64,000 nt of DNA from Candidatus Manganitrophus noduliformans (GTDB taxonomy: Bacteria; Nitrospirota; Nitrospiria; SBBL01; Manganitrophaceae), in assembly GCF_012184425.1 (NCBI RefSeq), contig NZ_VTOW01000001.1, forward strand, positions 124,001 through 188,000, in the 5' to 3' direction. Numbering within the stretch: the first letter of the stretch is position 1; each line of letters starts with the position of its first letter. Shown piece after piece: positions 17,538-26,329 of this stretch. The notes below the pieces were generated by a model that worked only from the letters and a program-made list of their open reading frames with translations, was not told the DNA's origin and ran no database searches. Position numbers and translations under genes: made by a program.

Positions 17538-18113
17538 TCAGTCTAGTTTGAGTGGATCAAACGGACCCACCCGGATCAGGTCTTCCGCTTGATGGTTCCC
17601 TTCCGGAAAAAGACTTTCTGGAAACCCTTTCTCCTCGACATAGGGGGTATTCAGGCTGCGCGCGAGGGAAGCGAAAAGGGCCTTGGAGGGATGGTTCGAA
17701 GGGGTGATCGTCGTTTCCAGAAAAGAGACTCCTCGGCTCGCTTCCCGCCGCAACAGATCCTTCAGCAACGCGCGGCCGAGCCCCTGCCGCCGCATCGCGC
17801 CCGCGACGCCGATCTGCCAGATGAAAAGAACGTCGGGGGAAGCAGGGGGACGGAAGGCGGTGACGAAGCCGGCGAGGCGGCCGCCCGATTCGGCGACCAC
17901 GCAGGTCTCGGAAAAATGTTTGCAGAGCAGGAGATAGCAGTAAGCCGAGTTGAGGTCCAAGATTTCGGAATCCTTCGCCAATTTCCAGATGTCGGATCCG
18001 TCTTCGATCGTCGGCTTTCGAAAAAAAATAGTTCTCCCCCCTTCGTTTTCACGGCGGCGATGCGCGGGCGGTGATGAGTGATAAATAAATATTCCGGCGA
18101 AGAGAAGGTCCAT
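17538..18113 (-). CDS. ectA: diaminobutyrate acetyltransferase
   Basis: A 191-residue GNAT enzyme that acetylates diaminobutyrate. TIFFRKPTIEDGSDIWKLAKDSEILDLNSAYCYLLLCKHFSETCVVAE is the EctA signature, and MRRQGLGRALLKDLL is the acetyl-CoA binding loop. The ATG at 18113 has only a weak GCGAGAGA site; about 20 residues before TIFF are not conserved, so a shorter start is conceivable. It is the first gene of the minus-strand ectoine operon, 12 bp ahead of ectB. No EctR (MarR) gene is next to it. Confidence 0.95.
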   Translation of the reverse strand: MDLLFAGIFIYHSSPPAHRRRENEGGRTIFFRKPTIEDGSDIWKLAKDSEILDLNSAYCYLLLCKHFSETCVVAESGGRLAGFVTAFRPPASPDVLFIWQIGVAGAMRRQGLGRALLKDLLRREASRGVSFLETTITPSNHPSKALFASLARSLNTPYVEEKGFPESLFPEGNHQAEDLIRVGPFDPLKLD

Positions 18114-18789
18114 TGATTCTCTCGCGGACGATGATTCGGTTTTTGCGTGCTGATTGTTGCTACGGTTCTCGACGAGGCGCCGTCGCGGAGGATAGAGATG
18201 TTGTGCGGCGGCAGTCCTTATTACGGGACATTATTGGCGTCGAGCAAGGATCATGACCGACGGTTTTTCAGGAACGACGGACCGACCCCGGCGCTTTATC
18301 TCGCAAGGAGAATTGCAAGCCTTTATGCCTCTTCTGCGCGTTCGACAGATTTCTATTTCGGCGGCGGAGGCCGATGCCCTGGGGGATCGGCATAAAAGCG
18401 TTCAGCGCCCGGATTGCGACCTTGACGCGTTTTGAATCGCGCTTCACTCAGGGCGGTATATCCCATTTAAGAATACACCGACCGAGGCAATCGCAAGCCA
18501 GGATTTCAACCTAGCACAGGAACGGAAGAGCTGTCAAGCCGTTTGTGCCCGTTCGGCCCGATTCGATGCGACGCGGGACCGCTCTTCGAGATCCTCTCTT
18601 CGTTGAAGTCGTTGACTCTATGGGAGATTGGGGCGATATAAAACGCCGTCCGAAAGAGAAATTTTTTTGAGGCGTCTTGGTTGTTTTTCGCTCGCCCGAA
18701 GAAGAACGCCTGTCTGGGGTTGACCCGAGCGGCACAGACCGGTATGCTGCGAGGACAGGGCGGACCGTCTTGAACATCGAGGGACAAAG
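18114..18789. other. 676-bp intergenic region between ectA and marC
   Basis: This divergent gap must contain the ectoine operon promoter (minus) and the MarC promoter (plus). Two short plus-strand reading frames (18147-18395 and 18253-18435) resemble nothing I know and overlap each other. I saw no convincing consensus promoter for ectA. A TTGACT...TATAAA pair with a long 19-bp spacer lies at 18612-18642. Confidence 0.5.
18720..18748 (+). promoter_or_regulatory. promoter for MarC gene
   Basis: TTGACC (18720-18725), 17-bp spacer, TATGCT (18743-18748), 41 bp before the ATG at 18790. Confidence 0.55.
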
Positions 18790-19413
18790 ATGGACACATT
18801 TTCCAGATCGCTTCTTCTTCTTTTCGTTCTTTTAAACCCGTTTATCATGAGCGTCTATTTGATGGAGCTGGTGAAAGGGCTGACGTTCTCCTATTTTGCA
18901 AGACAGTTGATCCGCGCCGGGATGATCAGCTTTACGATCTTCCTGCTTTTTGCATGGACGGGGGACGCCGTGTTCGAAAACGTCATGCAGGTTCGCTTCT
19001 CGTCGTTTCTCATCTTCGGCGGGATCACCTTCCTGATCGCCGGCATCCGGCTGATTCTCGGCGTCGGGCCGCCGATCCAGGCGCTCCGTCCCGAGTCGGG
19101 CCAGGTCTCGGCGGCGATCGCGATGCCGTTTATGGTCGGACCGGGGACGATCAGCGCGAGCGTCGTCATCGGCAGCCGCCTGAACTTCCCCATGGCCGCG
19201 AGCGCCATCGGGCTCGCCCTTTTGTTTTCGATCGCCGCGATCCTGCTGATCAAAATTTTCCACGATTTTTTCCGGAATCGAAACGAGCCCCTGGTCCAAC
19301 GGTACAGCGAGATCGCCGGGAGGGTGACGGCGCTCTTCGTCGGCTCGTTTGCCGTCGAGATGATTTTCACCGGCATTGAACGCTGGCTTACCCGGCTTCA
19401 GGGCGTCGGCTGA
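18790..19413 (+). CDS. MarC family integral membrane protein
   Basis: A 207-residue protein with six predicted membrane helices. The motifs LLLLFVLLNPFIMSVYL and SAAIAMPFMVGPGTISASVVIG are the two repeated conserved blocks of the MarC/UPF0056 family (N-P and G-P-G-T). Despite the historical name, involvement in multiple antibiotic resistance has not held up and the transported substrate is unknown. Probably monocistronic. It is followed by a fragment of an antiporter gene. Confidence 0.88.
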   Translation: MDTFSRSLLLLFVLLNPFIMSVYLMELVKGLTFSYFARQLIRAGMISFTIFLLFAWTGDAVFENVMQVRFSSFLIFGGITFLIAGIRLILGVGPPIQALRPESGQVSAAIAMPFMVGPGTISASVVIGSRLNFPMAASAIGLALLFSIAAILLIKIFHDFFRNRNEPLVQRYSEIAGRVTALFVGSFAVEMIFTGIERWLTRLQGVG

Positions 19414-19450
19414 CGTTCTCCATGAAAACAGCCGGACAGAGATCGCACCA

Positions 19451-19582
19451 ATGAGCGCAACCGAAGCGGAACCGGTTCACGCACAAAACTCATTGAAAGA
19501 CACTGCCGTAAGCGCACGATTGATCCTCGCGGGCGCGCTGCTTTCGATCATCCTCAATCCTCTCACTCATTCCTTTCAGTGA
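19451..19582 (+). pseudogene. C-terminal remnant of a Kef/YbaL-like cation antiporter
   Basis: A 43-residue open frame (MSATEAEPVHAQ...) whose end, AVSARLILAGALLSIILNPLTHSFQ, resembles the last transmembrane helix of CPA2-type K+/H+ antiporters (YbaL/KefB group, 'AGALISIxLNP'). The remaining helices are absent, so only a fragment is left. Alternatively it is a genuine single-helix small protein; the weak start favours a remnant. Confidence 0.45.
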
Positions 19583-19612
19583 TTGACTCGGTGTGGAGGG
19601 TTGGATTATACA
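19583..19612 (+). promoter_or_regulatory. TTGACT-18-TATACA promoter
   Basis: TTGACT (19583-19588) and TATACA (19607-19612), spacer 18, overlapping the end of the antiporter remnant. It drives the tiny frame at 19656 and then the DsbA-like gene. Confidence 0.6.
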
Positions 19613-19655
19613 GAACCAAACGACGCCGCCACGTCTTCATCAGGAGGGAAATGAG

Positions 19656-19700
19656 ATGGCCGTCAAACTAAATAAAAGCGCCTTTGAAGGACCCGGCTGA
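19656..19700 (+). pseudogene. 14-residue N-terminal remnant of a small conserved protein
   Basis: After an excellent AGGAGGGA ribosome site comes MAVKLNKSAFEGPG and a stop. The first eleven residues resemble the opening of a widespread small hypothetical family that begins 'VKLN-x-x-AFEHAKRLI'. The remainder is missing, so this looks like a gene cut by deletion, leaving its promoter and ribosome site in front of the DsbA-like gene. A leader peptide is the alternative. Confidence 0.4.
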
Positions 19701-19713
19701 ACCTTGGAACAGA

Positions 19714-20373
19714 ATGACTGTTGAACCTCAGATTCACATCGACGTCTGGAGCGACTATGTCTGCCCGTTCTGCTATCTGGAGGTCCCGGTGCTCGACCGG
19801 CTTCAAGAAGCGTTCGGGCCGGCCCTTCAGATCCATTGGCGCGCGTTCGAGTTGCGGCCCGAGCCGGTTCCCACCCTCGACCCGGCCGGCGATTATTTAA
19901 AAACGACCTGGGCCCGTTCGGTCTACCCGATGGCGGAGCGGCGCGGCATGATCCTTCATCTTCCGCCGGTGCAACCCCACAGCCGAAAAGCGTTCGAAGC
20001 GGCGGCGCATGCGCGCGACGAAGGGAAATTCGATCCGATGCACCGGGCGATTTTCCGCGCCTTTTTTGAGGAAGGCCGGAACATCGGACAGATGGAAATT
20101 CTGCTGGAGATCGCCGCCTCGGCCGGGATAAAAGAAGAACCGCTTCGGCGCGCCCTGGAAACGGGCCGCTACACCGAACCGGTTTTGGAGGACGAGCGGC
20201 TTGCGCAGGCGCTCGGGATTTCCGCCGTCCCAACGATGCTTCTTCGCCGAAGGGACGCGGCCTTGTCCGATGCAACGGCCGTGAGGGGCGCGCTTGCGTA
20301 TGAGCAGGTTCATGCGGTGGTGGAAAACTTGCTCCGGGGAGAAGAACCCTTCATGACGGCATCGGAAGAATAA
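19714..20373 (+). CDS. DsbA-family oxidoreductase (FrnE-like)
   Basis: A 219-residue cytoplasmic thioredoxin-fold protein without a signal peptide. CPFC is the active-site motif in IDVWSDYVCPFCYLEVPVLDRL. A helical insertion and the cis-Pro loop GISAVPTMLLRR follow. FrnE-like DsbA proteins act on polyketides or as stress-induced disulfide isomerases. I chose ATG 19714 because it directly precedes the first strand; the ribosome site is weak and the upstream promoter and leader belong to the remnant at 19656. Confidence 0.86.
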   Translation: MTVEPQIHIDVWSDYVCPFCYLEVPVLDRLQEAFGPALQIHWRAFELRPEPVPTLDPAGDYLKTTWARSVYPMAERRGMILHLPPVQPHSRKAFEAAAHARDEGKFDPMHRAIFRAFFEEGRNIGQMEILLEIAASAGIKEEPLRRALETGRYTEPVLEDERLAQALGISAVPTMLLRRRDAALSDATAVRGALAYEQVHAVVENLLRGEEPFMTASEE

Positions 20374-20426
20374 ACCTTTCCTGATGACCTCTCCATATCG
20401 ACTGAAAAAGAAATGAAAGGAGATTC

Positions 20427-20579
20427 ATGGACCTGGGGCTTTATGGAAAACGCGTCCTGGTGACCGGATCGACCGCCGGCATTGGATTGGCGGCGGGATG
20501 CAATCGGCTGATCGAGCAGGCGCCGGCGGTCGGCGCCGCCCTTCGGGTCGACGGCTGTGTGGTGCGGTCGATCTTCTAG
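20427..20579 (+). pseudogene. SDR gene with a large internal deletion
   Basis: An in-frame 50-residue product that begins like an SDR enzyme, MDLGLYGKRVLVTGSTAGIG, and ends like one, [25 protein letters not shown]. The middle of about 190 residues, including the catalytic Tyr-Lys, is gone; the joint is at about 20498-20502. AAAGGAGATTC precedes the ATG, so it may still be translated, but cannot be an active enzyme. Confidence 0.75.
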
Positions 20580-20655
20580 ACGGATCACTTTGGTTGTCGG
20601 CCGGCAGGTGTCACAACATCTTTTCACATTCACCGAGAAAGGAGAATATCCACAG

Positions 20656-21087
20656 ATGGAAACACGACCCCCGCTTCCCCCGTTTACCCTGGAGTCGGCA
20701 AAGAAAAAAGTCCAGGCGGCCGAAGATGCCTGGAACAGCCGCGATCCGGAGCGGGTCGCTGGTGCTTACACCGAAGACTCACAGTGGCGGAATCGATCGG
20801 AATTTTTCAGCGGCCGAGAGAAGATCAAAGAATTTCTCAAACGGAAATGGGAAAAGGAGCTCGATTATCGCCTCAAGAAAGAACTCTGGAGCTTTACCGA
20901 TAATCGAATTTCGGTTCGTTTTGAATATGAATGGCATGACAATGCCGGATGCTGGTATCGCTCTCATGGAAATGAGCAGTGGGAATTCGCCGACAATGGC
21001 TTGATGAGAAGACGCGAGGCGAGCATCAACGATGTTCCAATCAGAGAATCGGAGCGGAAATTCCGGTGGGATCGGAAGCCGGCCTGA
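20656..21087 (+). CDS. NTF2-like protein, DUF1348 family
   Basis: A 143-residue protein starting at ATG 20656 after AAAGGAG (an upstream in-frame ATG at 20557 lies in the SDR remnant). The run [50 protein letters not shown] and [26 protein letters not shown] is the DUF1348 (SnoaL/NTF2-like) pattern. The family is uncharacterised. Probably cytoplasmic. It follows a deletion scar but is itself intact. Confidence 0.85.
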   Translation: METRPPLPPFTLESAKKKVQAAEDAWNSRDPERVAGAYTEDSQWRNRSEFFSGREKIKEFLKRKWEKELDYRLKKELWSFTDNRISVRFEYEWHDNAGCWYRSHGNEQWEFADNGLMRRREASINDVPIRESERKFRWDRKPA

Positions 21088-21172
21088 TCACCGCATGAAT
21101 GAACGTGCAGCGTCGATGCATCAGCAGAGAAGACACCCCGTCTGATCAACTGCGTCGAAAAAAGAAGAATGA

Positions 21173-21673
21173 ATGATGGCGATCCTGCGTCGAATTTTAA
21201 TGGCAACCGACTTTTCGGATTATTCAAAAGAGGCCCTCGACCATGCCGTTTATTTGGCAAAAAAAATCGGGGCGGAGATCTATCTGTTCCATGTGTTCGA
21301 GCAACCGGTCTACAATCCGGCCGCGTCGAGCCGTATCGGCGCCGGGAACATCGTGGTCCTCGAATGGATTAAAGCGGTCAGGGAGAAGGAGCGCCGGAAG
21401 CTGATGGCCCTTGCCAAAGAGGTCGGTCGCAAAGGGATCAAGGTTCATCCGATTTTGAAAGAAGGGATTCCGTTCTACGAAATTCTCAGATCCGCCGAAG
21501 AAACCTCGGCCGATCTGATCGTGCTCGGCACGCAAGGCCGGACCGGCCTCGACCGCTTCATGATGGGGAGCGTGGCCGAGCGGGTGGCGCAAAAGGCCCC
21601 CTGCCCGGTGTATGTCGTCAGGCCCAAGGCCCGCGCGGCAATAAAAAAGAGGAAACGCGCAGGCCCGGATTGA
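21173..21673 (+). CDS. universal stress protein (UspA family)
   Basis: A 166-residue single Usp domain. The ATP-binding type signature GTQGRTGLDRFMMGSVAERVAQKAPCPVYVVRP (G-x2-G-x9-G-S) is complete, so it should bind ATP. The N-terminus MAILRRILMATDFSDYSKEALDHAVYLAKKIGAEIYLFHVFE is canonical. Start is one of two adjacent ATG codons (21173/21176). A short basic tail ends the protein. Usually induced by growth arrest. Confidence 0.92.
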   Translation: MMAILRRILMATDFSDYSKEALDHAVYLAKKIGAEIYLFHVFEQPVYNPAASSRIGAGNIVVLEWIKAVREKERRKLMALAKEVGRKGIKVHPILKEGIPFYEILRSAEETSADLIVLGTQGRTGLDRFMMGSVAERVAQKAPCPVYVVRPKARAAIKKRKRAGPD

Positions 21674-21860
21674 ATCCTGCGTCTCAAAAAAGGAGTTCGC
21701 CCTTGCCTTTTTCGGCGTCATATTTTAACATTTCGAGTGATTTCCCGACATAAGAAATCGATCGACGTTTTCCTTTCCCTCTCACTTCTTCGATCATTCC
21801 TTATAGAAGATAGAAGGCCGGCGTTTCCCGCCGAAGCCGTAAAAGAAAGACGTTTGCGCA

Positions 21861-23357
21861 ATGATCTCTGATTTCCACATTGAATACATTCTCGTCGGAG
21901 CCTCTGTTCTCATTCTGATCAGCGTCTTCGCCAGCAAAGCATCGGGGAGATTGGGGGTTCCCTCTCTTCTCCTCTTCATCCTCATCGGCATGCTCGCCGG
22001 ATCGGACGGCCCCGGGGGGATCGAATTTGCCGATTTCCGGCTGGCCCAGTCGCTCGGCGTTATCGCCCTCTCCTTTATTCTCTTTGCCGGCGGTCTCGAT
22101 ACCGATTGGAGAAGGGTCCGTCCGGTCCTCGGAAAAGGCCTCGTTCTCTCCACGCTCGGCGTCCTGATCACGGCGGTGCTGGTCGGCCTCTTTGCCATGC
22201 TGATCCTCGATCTCTCATTTATTCAAGGGATGCTTCTCGGGGCGATCGTCTCCTCGACCGATGCGGCGGCGGTTTTCGCGGTCCTCCGGTCGAAGAATGT
22301 CAGCTTGCGGGGAAATTTAAAGCCGCTGCTGGAGCTCGAATCGGGAAGCAACGATCCGATGGCGGTCTTCCTCACCATCGGACTGATTCGCCTCTTGTCC
22401 GATCCAACCGCCTCCATGTTCGATCTGATCCCGATGTTCGTTCAACAGATGGCGGTCGGCGCCCTGCTCGGGTATGCCATGGGGAAGGGGATGACCTATC
22501 TGGTCAACCGGATGCGGCTGGAGTATGAAGGGCTCTATCCGGTGCTGACCCTCTCTTTGGTTCTCCTCACGTATGGGGCGACCGCCTCGCTTGGAGGAAA
22601 TGGGTTCTTGGCGGTTTATGTCGCCGGCCTGATGATGGGGAACAGCGACTTCATCCATAAGAAGAGCTTGATGCGCTTTCAGGACGGGGTCGCTTGGCTG
22701 ATGCAGATTACGATGTTCTTGACCCTGGGGCTGCTGGTCTTTCCATCGCAGCTCGTTCCGGTCATCGGGGCCGGCCTCTTCATTTCGGCCTTTCTGATTT
22801 TCATCGCCCGGCCGCTCGCCGTCTTTTTAACCCTCTCTCCATTCAAAATGGACATTAAAGAGAAACTTTTGATGGCCTGGGTGGGACTGCGCGGCGCGGT
22901 TCCGATCGTTTTAGCGACCTTCCCGCTGCTGGCCGGTGTTCCCCAGGCCGATACCCTCTTCAACCTCGTCTTTTTTATCGTCCTGACCTCCGCCCTTTTG
23001 CAAGGATCGTCGATCCCCTGGGTCGCAAGAAAACTCGGGGTCGAAGCCCCCCTTCCCGACCGGTCTCCCTATCCGATCACCTATGGCCCCAATGAAAGGG
23101 TCAAGGGGGAGCTGATTGAGATAAAAATCCCGAGCCGTTCTCCCGTGGTCGGCAAACAGATCGTGGATGTCGGCTTTCCCAGAGAGGCCTTGATCGTTTT
23201 AATCAGGAGAAAGGATGAATTCCTCGTCTCCACCGGCGGGACGGTCCTTGAGCCGGAGGATACGTTGTTGATCTTAGGCGATCAGGAAGCCCTCTCCAAG
23301 GTCCGCGCTTTTATCGAAGGGGATTCCTCCCCGGAAAAGGAAAGACGCTTCGCCTGA
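21861..23357 (+). CDS. K+/H+ antiporter, NhaP2/CvrA type
   Basis: A 498-residue CPA1-family antiporter. Residues 1 to about 390 form about 12 membrane helices with [54 protein letters not shown], including the Asp pair of the transport site. Residues about 410-490 form a TrkA-C domain ([58 protein letters not shown]). It exports K+ in exchange for protons and supports volume regulation, matching the ectoine system at 11-18 kb. Confidence 0.92.
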   Translation: MISDFHIEYILVGASVLILISVFASKASGRLGVPSLLLFILIGMLAGSDGPGGIEFADFRLAQSLGVIALSFILFAGGLDTDWRRVRPVLGKGLVLSTLGVLITAVLVGLFAMLILDLSFIQGMLLGAIVSSTDAAAVFAVLRSKNVSLRGNLKPLLELESGSNDPMAVFLTIGLIRLLSDPTASMFDLIPMFVQQMAVGALLGYAMGKGMTYLVNRMRLEYEGLYPVLTLSLVLLTYGATASLGGNGFLAVYVAGLMMGNSDFIHKKSLMRFQDGVAWLMQITMFLTLGLLVFPSQLVPVIGAGLFISAFLIFIARPLAVFLTLSPFKMDIKEKLLMAWVGLRGAVPIVLATFPLLAGVPQADTLFNLVFFIVLTSALLQGSSIPWVARKLGVEAPLPDRSPYPITYGPNERVKGELIEIKIPSRSPVVGKQIVDVGFPREALIVLIRRKDEFLVSTGGTVLEPEDTLLILGDQEALSKVRAFIEGDSSPEKERRFA

Positions 23358-23404
23358 TCTTTCTCCATAGACCCCTTTATGAGATCCAGGATTTTTACAT
23401 CCCC

Positions 23405-23447
23405 TCATTGCAATCTCTTCTCTTCTGAATTAAGATATCCCCGTTCA
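23405..23447 (+). promoter_or_regulatory. promoter-like repeat, copy 1 (before activator gene)
   Basis: TTGCAA (23408-23413), spacer 17, TAAGAT (23431-23436), lying 27 bp before ATG 23474. The whole 43-bp segment is closely repeated at 25212-25256, ahead of the NmrA-like gene. The block could be a shared promoter or operator. Confidence 0.5.
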
Positions 23448-23473
23448 TTTCCGCACGAGAAAGCGCCCCGCTG

Positions 23474-25015
23474 ATGAACCATCACTTAACCCAAACATCC
23501 GATCGCCAGGCCCGGCGATACCGCTCTTTACTGGAGGTCGCGGAGGTGATCTCCCTTCGCCGGGATCTGGACGAATTGTTCCGAGAGTTGGCGCAGCGAC
23601 TTCCCGCGGTCGTTCATGTGAATTATGTGGCCCTCTCGCTCTATGATCCCGATCGCAATCTGATGCGGCTGCACACCCTTCAGGCCAATGTTCCCGCCGA
23701 GATCGTCGGGGGCCTCGAAGCCCCGATCGAAGCGTGTCCGGACGGGTTCGTCTGGAAAAACCAGCGGTCTGTTCTTGTTCCCGATCTTTCCAAAGAAGTG
23801 CGTTGGTCCAGGGTCATTCAGCTGATGCGGGAAGACGGCGCCCGCTCCTGTTGTTTCGTCCCATTGACGACCGCCCTTCGCAAGCTGGGGGCGATGGGAT
23901 TCACCAGCTCGAAAAGCGAAGCATGGGATCGGGAAGATCTGGAATTCTTGGAGCAGGTGGGAAGACAGGTCGCCGTGGCCGTCGAGAACGTCCTGGCCTA
24001 CCAAGAAATCAGCCGGCTCAAAGACAAGCTGGCGCAGGAAAAACTCTACTTAGAAGACGAAATTCACACCGAGCATAATTTTACGGAGATCATCGGAGAG
24101 AGCAAGGCGCTGAAGCGTGTTTTGAAGCAGGCGGAGACGGTCGCCTCGACCGACTCGACGGTGCTGATCCAGGGAGAAACCGGCACCGGCAAGGAGCTGA
24201 TCGCGCGCGCGATTCACAACTTAAGCGGGCGGCGCGAGCGGACCTTCGTGAAGATCAACTGCGCGGCGATCCCGATGGGCTTGTTGGAGAGCGAGCTCTT
24301 CGGCCATGAACGGGGGGCCTTCACCGGCGCCATCGCACAGAAGATCGGCCGGTTCGAGCTGGCCCATCAGGGAACCTTGTTTATGGATGAAGTCGGAGAC
24401 ATTCCGCTGGAACTGCAGGCAAAATTGTTGCGGGTGCTCCAGGAACAAGAGTTCGAGCGGCTCGGAAGCACCAAAACCATCAAGGTCAACGTCCGCCTGG
24501 TGACGGCGACGAACCGCGACCTGCCCCGGATGATTTCCGATAAAGCGTTCCGAAGCGACCTCTACTATCGCCTGAATGTCTTTCCGATCTTATTGCCGCC
24601 GCTGCGCGAGCGGCGCGAAGACATCCCTTTACTGGTGAGATACTTTGCCCAGAAATATTCGAGACGGATGAACAAACAGATCGAGGCGATCTCCGCCGAG
24701 ACGATGGAAGCGCTGACATGGTATGACTGGCCCGGTAATATCCGGGAGCTTGAGAATATGATCGAACGTGCGGTGATCCTCTCGCAAGAATCGACCCTTT
24801 TCGTTCCTTTGACGGAACTGAACCTCTCTACAGAAACCGGTCCCCACTCCCGCGTCTCCACGCTTGAGAGCGCCGAGAGAGAACATATCCTCCGGATTTT
24901 GAACGAAACAAACTGGGTCATCGCCGGCCCTTCCGGCGCGGCCGCCCGCCTCGGAATGAAACGGACCACCCTTCAACATAAAATGAAAAAGCTGAACATC
25001 TCCCGCCCCTCTTAG
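23474..25015 (+). CDS. GAF-domain sigma-54-dependent activator (NorR/FhlA type)
   Basis: A 513-residue enhancer-binding protein. Residues about 15-180 form a GAF domain, then a short coiled linker (ISRLKDKLAQEKLYLEDEI). The AAA+ domain has Walker A GETGTGKE, a canonical GAFTGA loop in HERGAFTGA, and Walker B TLFMDEVG. The C-terminus is a Fis-type HTH (GAAARLGMKRTTLQHKMKKLNI). It activates RNA polymerase-sigma-54 after sensing a small ligand. A sigma-54 promoter lies 133 bp downstream of its stop, ahead of the NmrA-like gene, its most likely target. Confidence 0.93.
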   Translation: MNHHLTQTSDRQARRYRSLLEVAEVISLRRDLDELFRELAQRLPAVVHVNYVALSLYDPDRNLMRLHTLQANVPAEIVGGLEAPIEACPDGFVWKNQRSVLVPDLSKEVRWSRVIQLMREDGARSCCFVPLTTALRKLGAMGFTSSKSEAWDREDLEFLEQVGRQVAVAVENVLAYQEISRLKDKLAQEKLYLEDEIHTEHNFTEIIGESKALKRVLKQAETVASTDSTVLIQGETGTGKELIARAIHNLSGRRERTFVKINCAAIPMGLLESELFGHERGAFTGAIAQKIGRFELAHQGTLFMDEVGDIPLELQAKLLRVLQEQEFERLGSTKTIKVNVRLVTATNRDLPRMISDKAFRSDLYYRLNVFPILLPPLRERREDIPLLVRYFAQKYSRRMNKQIEAISAETMEALTWYDWPGNIRELENMIERAVILSQESTLFVPLTELNLSTETGPHSRVSTLESAEREHILRILNETNWVIAGPSGAAARLGMKRTTLQHKMKKLNISRPS

Positions 25016-25071
25016 TGCCCGCCGGTCGGCATCTGCCGGCATGTCGGCAGATCCGGATGGGCACTTTCTCC
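25014..25071 (+). terminator. long hairpin terminator after the activator gene
   Basis: AGTGCCC (25014-25020) pairs with GGGCACT (25059-25065), and an inner ATCTGCC/GGCAGAT pair extends the stem; TTTCTCC follows. Confidence 0.7.
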
Positions 25072-25147
25072 TTCAAAGATCCCCTCTCAATTTACAACGC
25101 TTTGTTTTAAATTGTTTTATCCGCTCGATCTCAGAGTTCAGTTTTCC

Positions 25148-25163
25148 TGGTATGGGCTTTGCT
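25148..25163 (+). promoter_or_regulatory. sigma-54 promoter before NmrA-like gene
   Basis: TGGTATGGGCTTTGCT matches the -24/-12 pattern TGG(C/T)A(C/T)G-N4-TTGCT. The invariant GG (25149-25150) and GC (25161-25162) are exactly 10 bases apart. It lies about 160 bp ahead of ATG 25321, immediately downstream of a sigma-54 activator gene. Confidence 0.65.
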
Positions 25164-25211
25164 ATTCTTTACCGCCGAAACCGGCAACCGAAGAGAGTCT
25201 CAAACATCGAC

Positions 25212-25256
25212 TCATTTGCAATCGCTTCTTTTCCTGAATTAAGATAACTCGATTCA
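25212..25256 (+). promoter_or_regulatory. promoter-like repeat, copy 2 (before NmrA-like gene)
   Basis: TTGCAA (25216-25221), spacer 18, TAAGAT (25240-25245), in a 45-bp segment nearly the same as 23405-23447. It may be a second, sigma-70-type promoter for the gene at 25321. Confidence 0.45.
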
Positions 25257-25320
25257 GTTTCGAAAGAAGTATTTTCTCGTTGCTCACTTTGTTTCTTAAA
25301 CTCATATGGAGGAGGATATC

Positions 25321-26271
25321 ATGGCCAATAAAAAAATCATCGCAGTGGTCGGCGCCACCGGCGCACAGGGGGGCGGCTTGGTCCGCGCGATCTTGAATGA
25401 TAAAGAGAGCGGCTTTGCAGCGCGGGCGCTGACCCGAAACGTCAACTCCGATAAAGCGAAAGCGCTGGCGCAACAAGGGGTCGAGGTCGTCGCGGCCGAT
25501 ATCGACGATGTGGAAAGTGTGAAGAAGGCATTCGACGGCGCCTACGGCGCATTCTGCCTCACCAATTTCTGGGAGCACTTTTCGGCCGAAAAAGAAATTG
25601 CCCAGGCCAAGAACATGGCCGAGGCGGCCAAACAAACCGGCGTTCAGCACGTCATCTGGTCGACCCTCGAAGACACCCGCAAATGGGTCCCGCTCTCGGA
25701 CAACCGGATGCCGACCCTCCACGGCAAATACAAAGTCCCCCATTTCGACGGCAAGGGGGAGGCCGATCCGCTCTTCGCCCGGGCCGGCGTCCCAACGACG
25801 ATTCTGTTGACGTCGTTCTACTGGGACAACATGATCTACTTCGGAATGGGACCCAAGAAAGGGCCGGACGGAAAGCTTGCGATCACCATGCCGATGGGAG
25901 ACAAAAAACTCCCGGGGATCGCCGCCGAAGATATCGGCAAGTGCGCCCTCGGCATCTTCAAGAAAGGGCCGGAGTATATCGGCAAAACAGTCGGCATCGC
26001 CGGCGAGCATTTGACCGGCGCCCAGATGGCCGCTTCCCTGACCAAAGCCCTCGGCCGGGAAGTCCGCTACAACGACGTGCCGCCGGAAGTTTATCGCAGC
26101 TTCGGTTTTCCGGGGGCCGACGATCTCGGCAACATGTTCCAGTTCAAGCGCGATTTCAACGACGACTTCTGCGCCGCGCGCAACCTCGCCGTTTCCCGGG
26201 CGCTTAATCCGGAGCTGCAGACGTTCGACCAGTGGCTTGCACAAGCGAAGAACCGCATCCCGCTGGAGTAA
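25321..26271 (+). CDS. NmrA/HSCARG-like NAD(P)-binding protein
   Basis: A 316-residue atypical SDR. ATG 25321 has GGAGGAGG upstream. The dinucleotide motif is VVGATGAQGGGLVRAIL. NmrA/HSCARG proteins sense the NADPH/NADP ratio or reduce unsaturated aldehydes; they lack the usual SDR Tyr-Lys pair. FWEHFSAEKEIAQAKNMAEAAKQTGVQHVIWSTLEDTRKW is a typical HSCARG stretch. A sigma-54 promoter and a repeat promoter lie upstream. A cytochrome c gene follows 58 bp later and may share its transcript. Confidence 0.87.
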   Translation: MANKKIIAVVGATGAQGGGLVRAILNDKESGFAARALTRNVNSDKAKALAQQGVEVVAADIDDVESVKKAFDGAYGAFCLTNFWEHFSAEKEIAQAKNMAEAAKQTGVQHVIWSTLEDTRKWVPLSDNRMPTLHGKYKVPHFDGKGEADPLFARAGVPTTILLTSFYWDNMIYFGMGPKKGPDGKLAITMPMGDKKLPGIAAEDIGKCALGIFKKGPEYIGKTVGIAGEHLTGAQMAASLTKALGREVRYNDVPPEVYRSFGFPGADDLGNMFQFKRDFNDDFCAARNLAVSRALNPELQTFDQWLAQAKNRIPLE

Positions 26272-26329
26272 CAATGTCTGCGATCACCGATTCCACTATT
26301 CCGGCAAGCGCCAAGGGGGGAGGAGAGCA

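Noticed and set aside
18147-18435. short open frames upstream of ectA
   Set aside because: They overlap each other and resemble nothing; the region more likely holds regulatory sequence.
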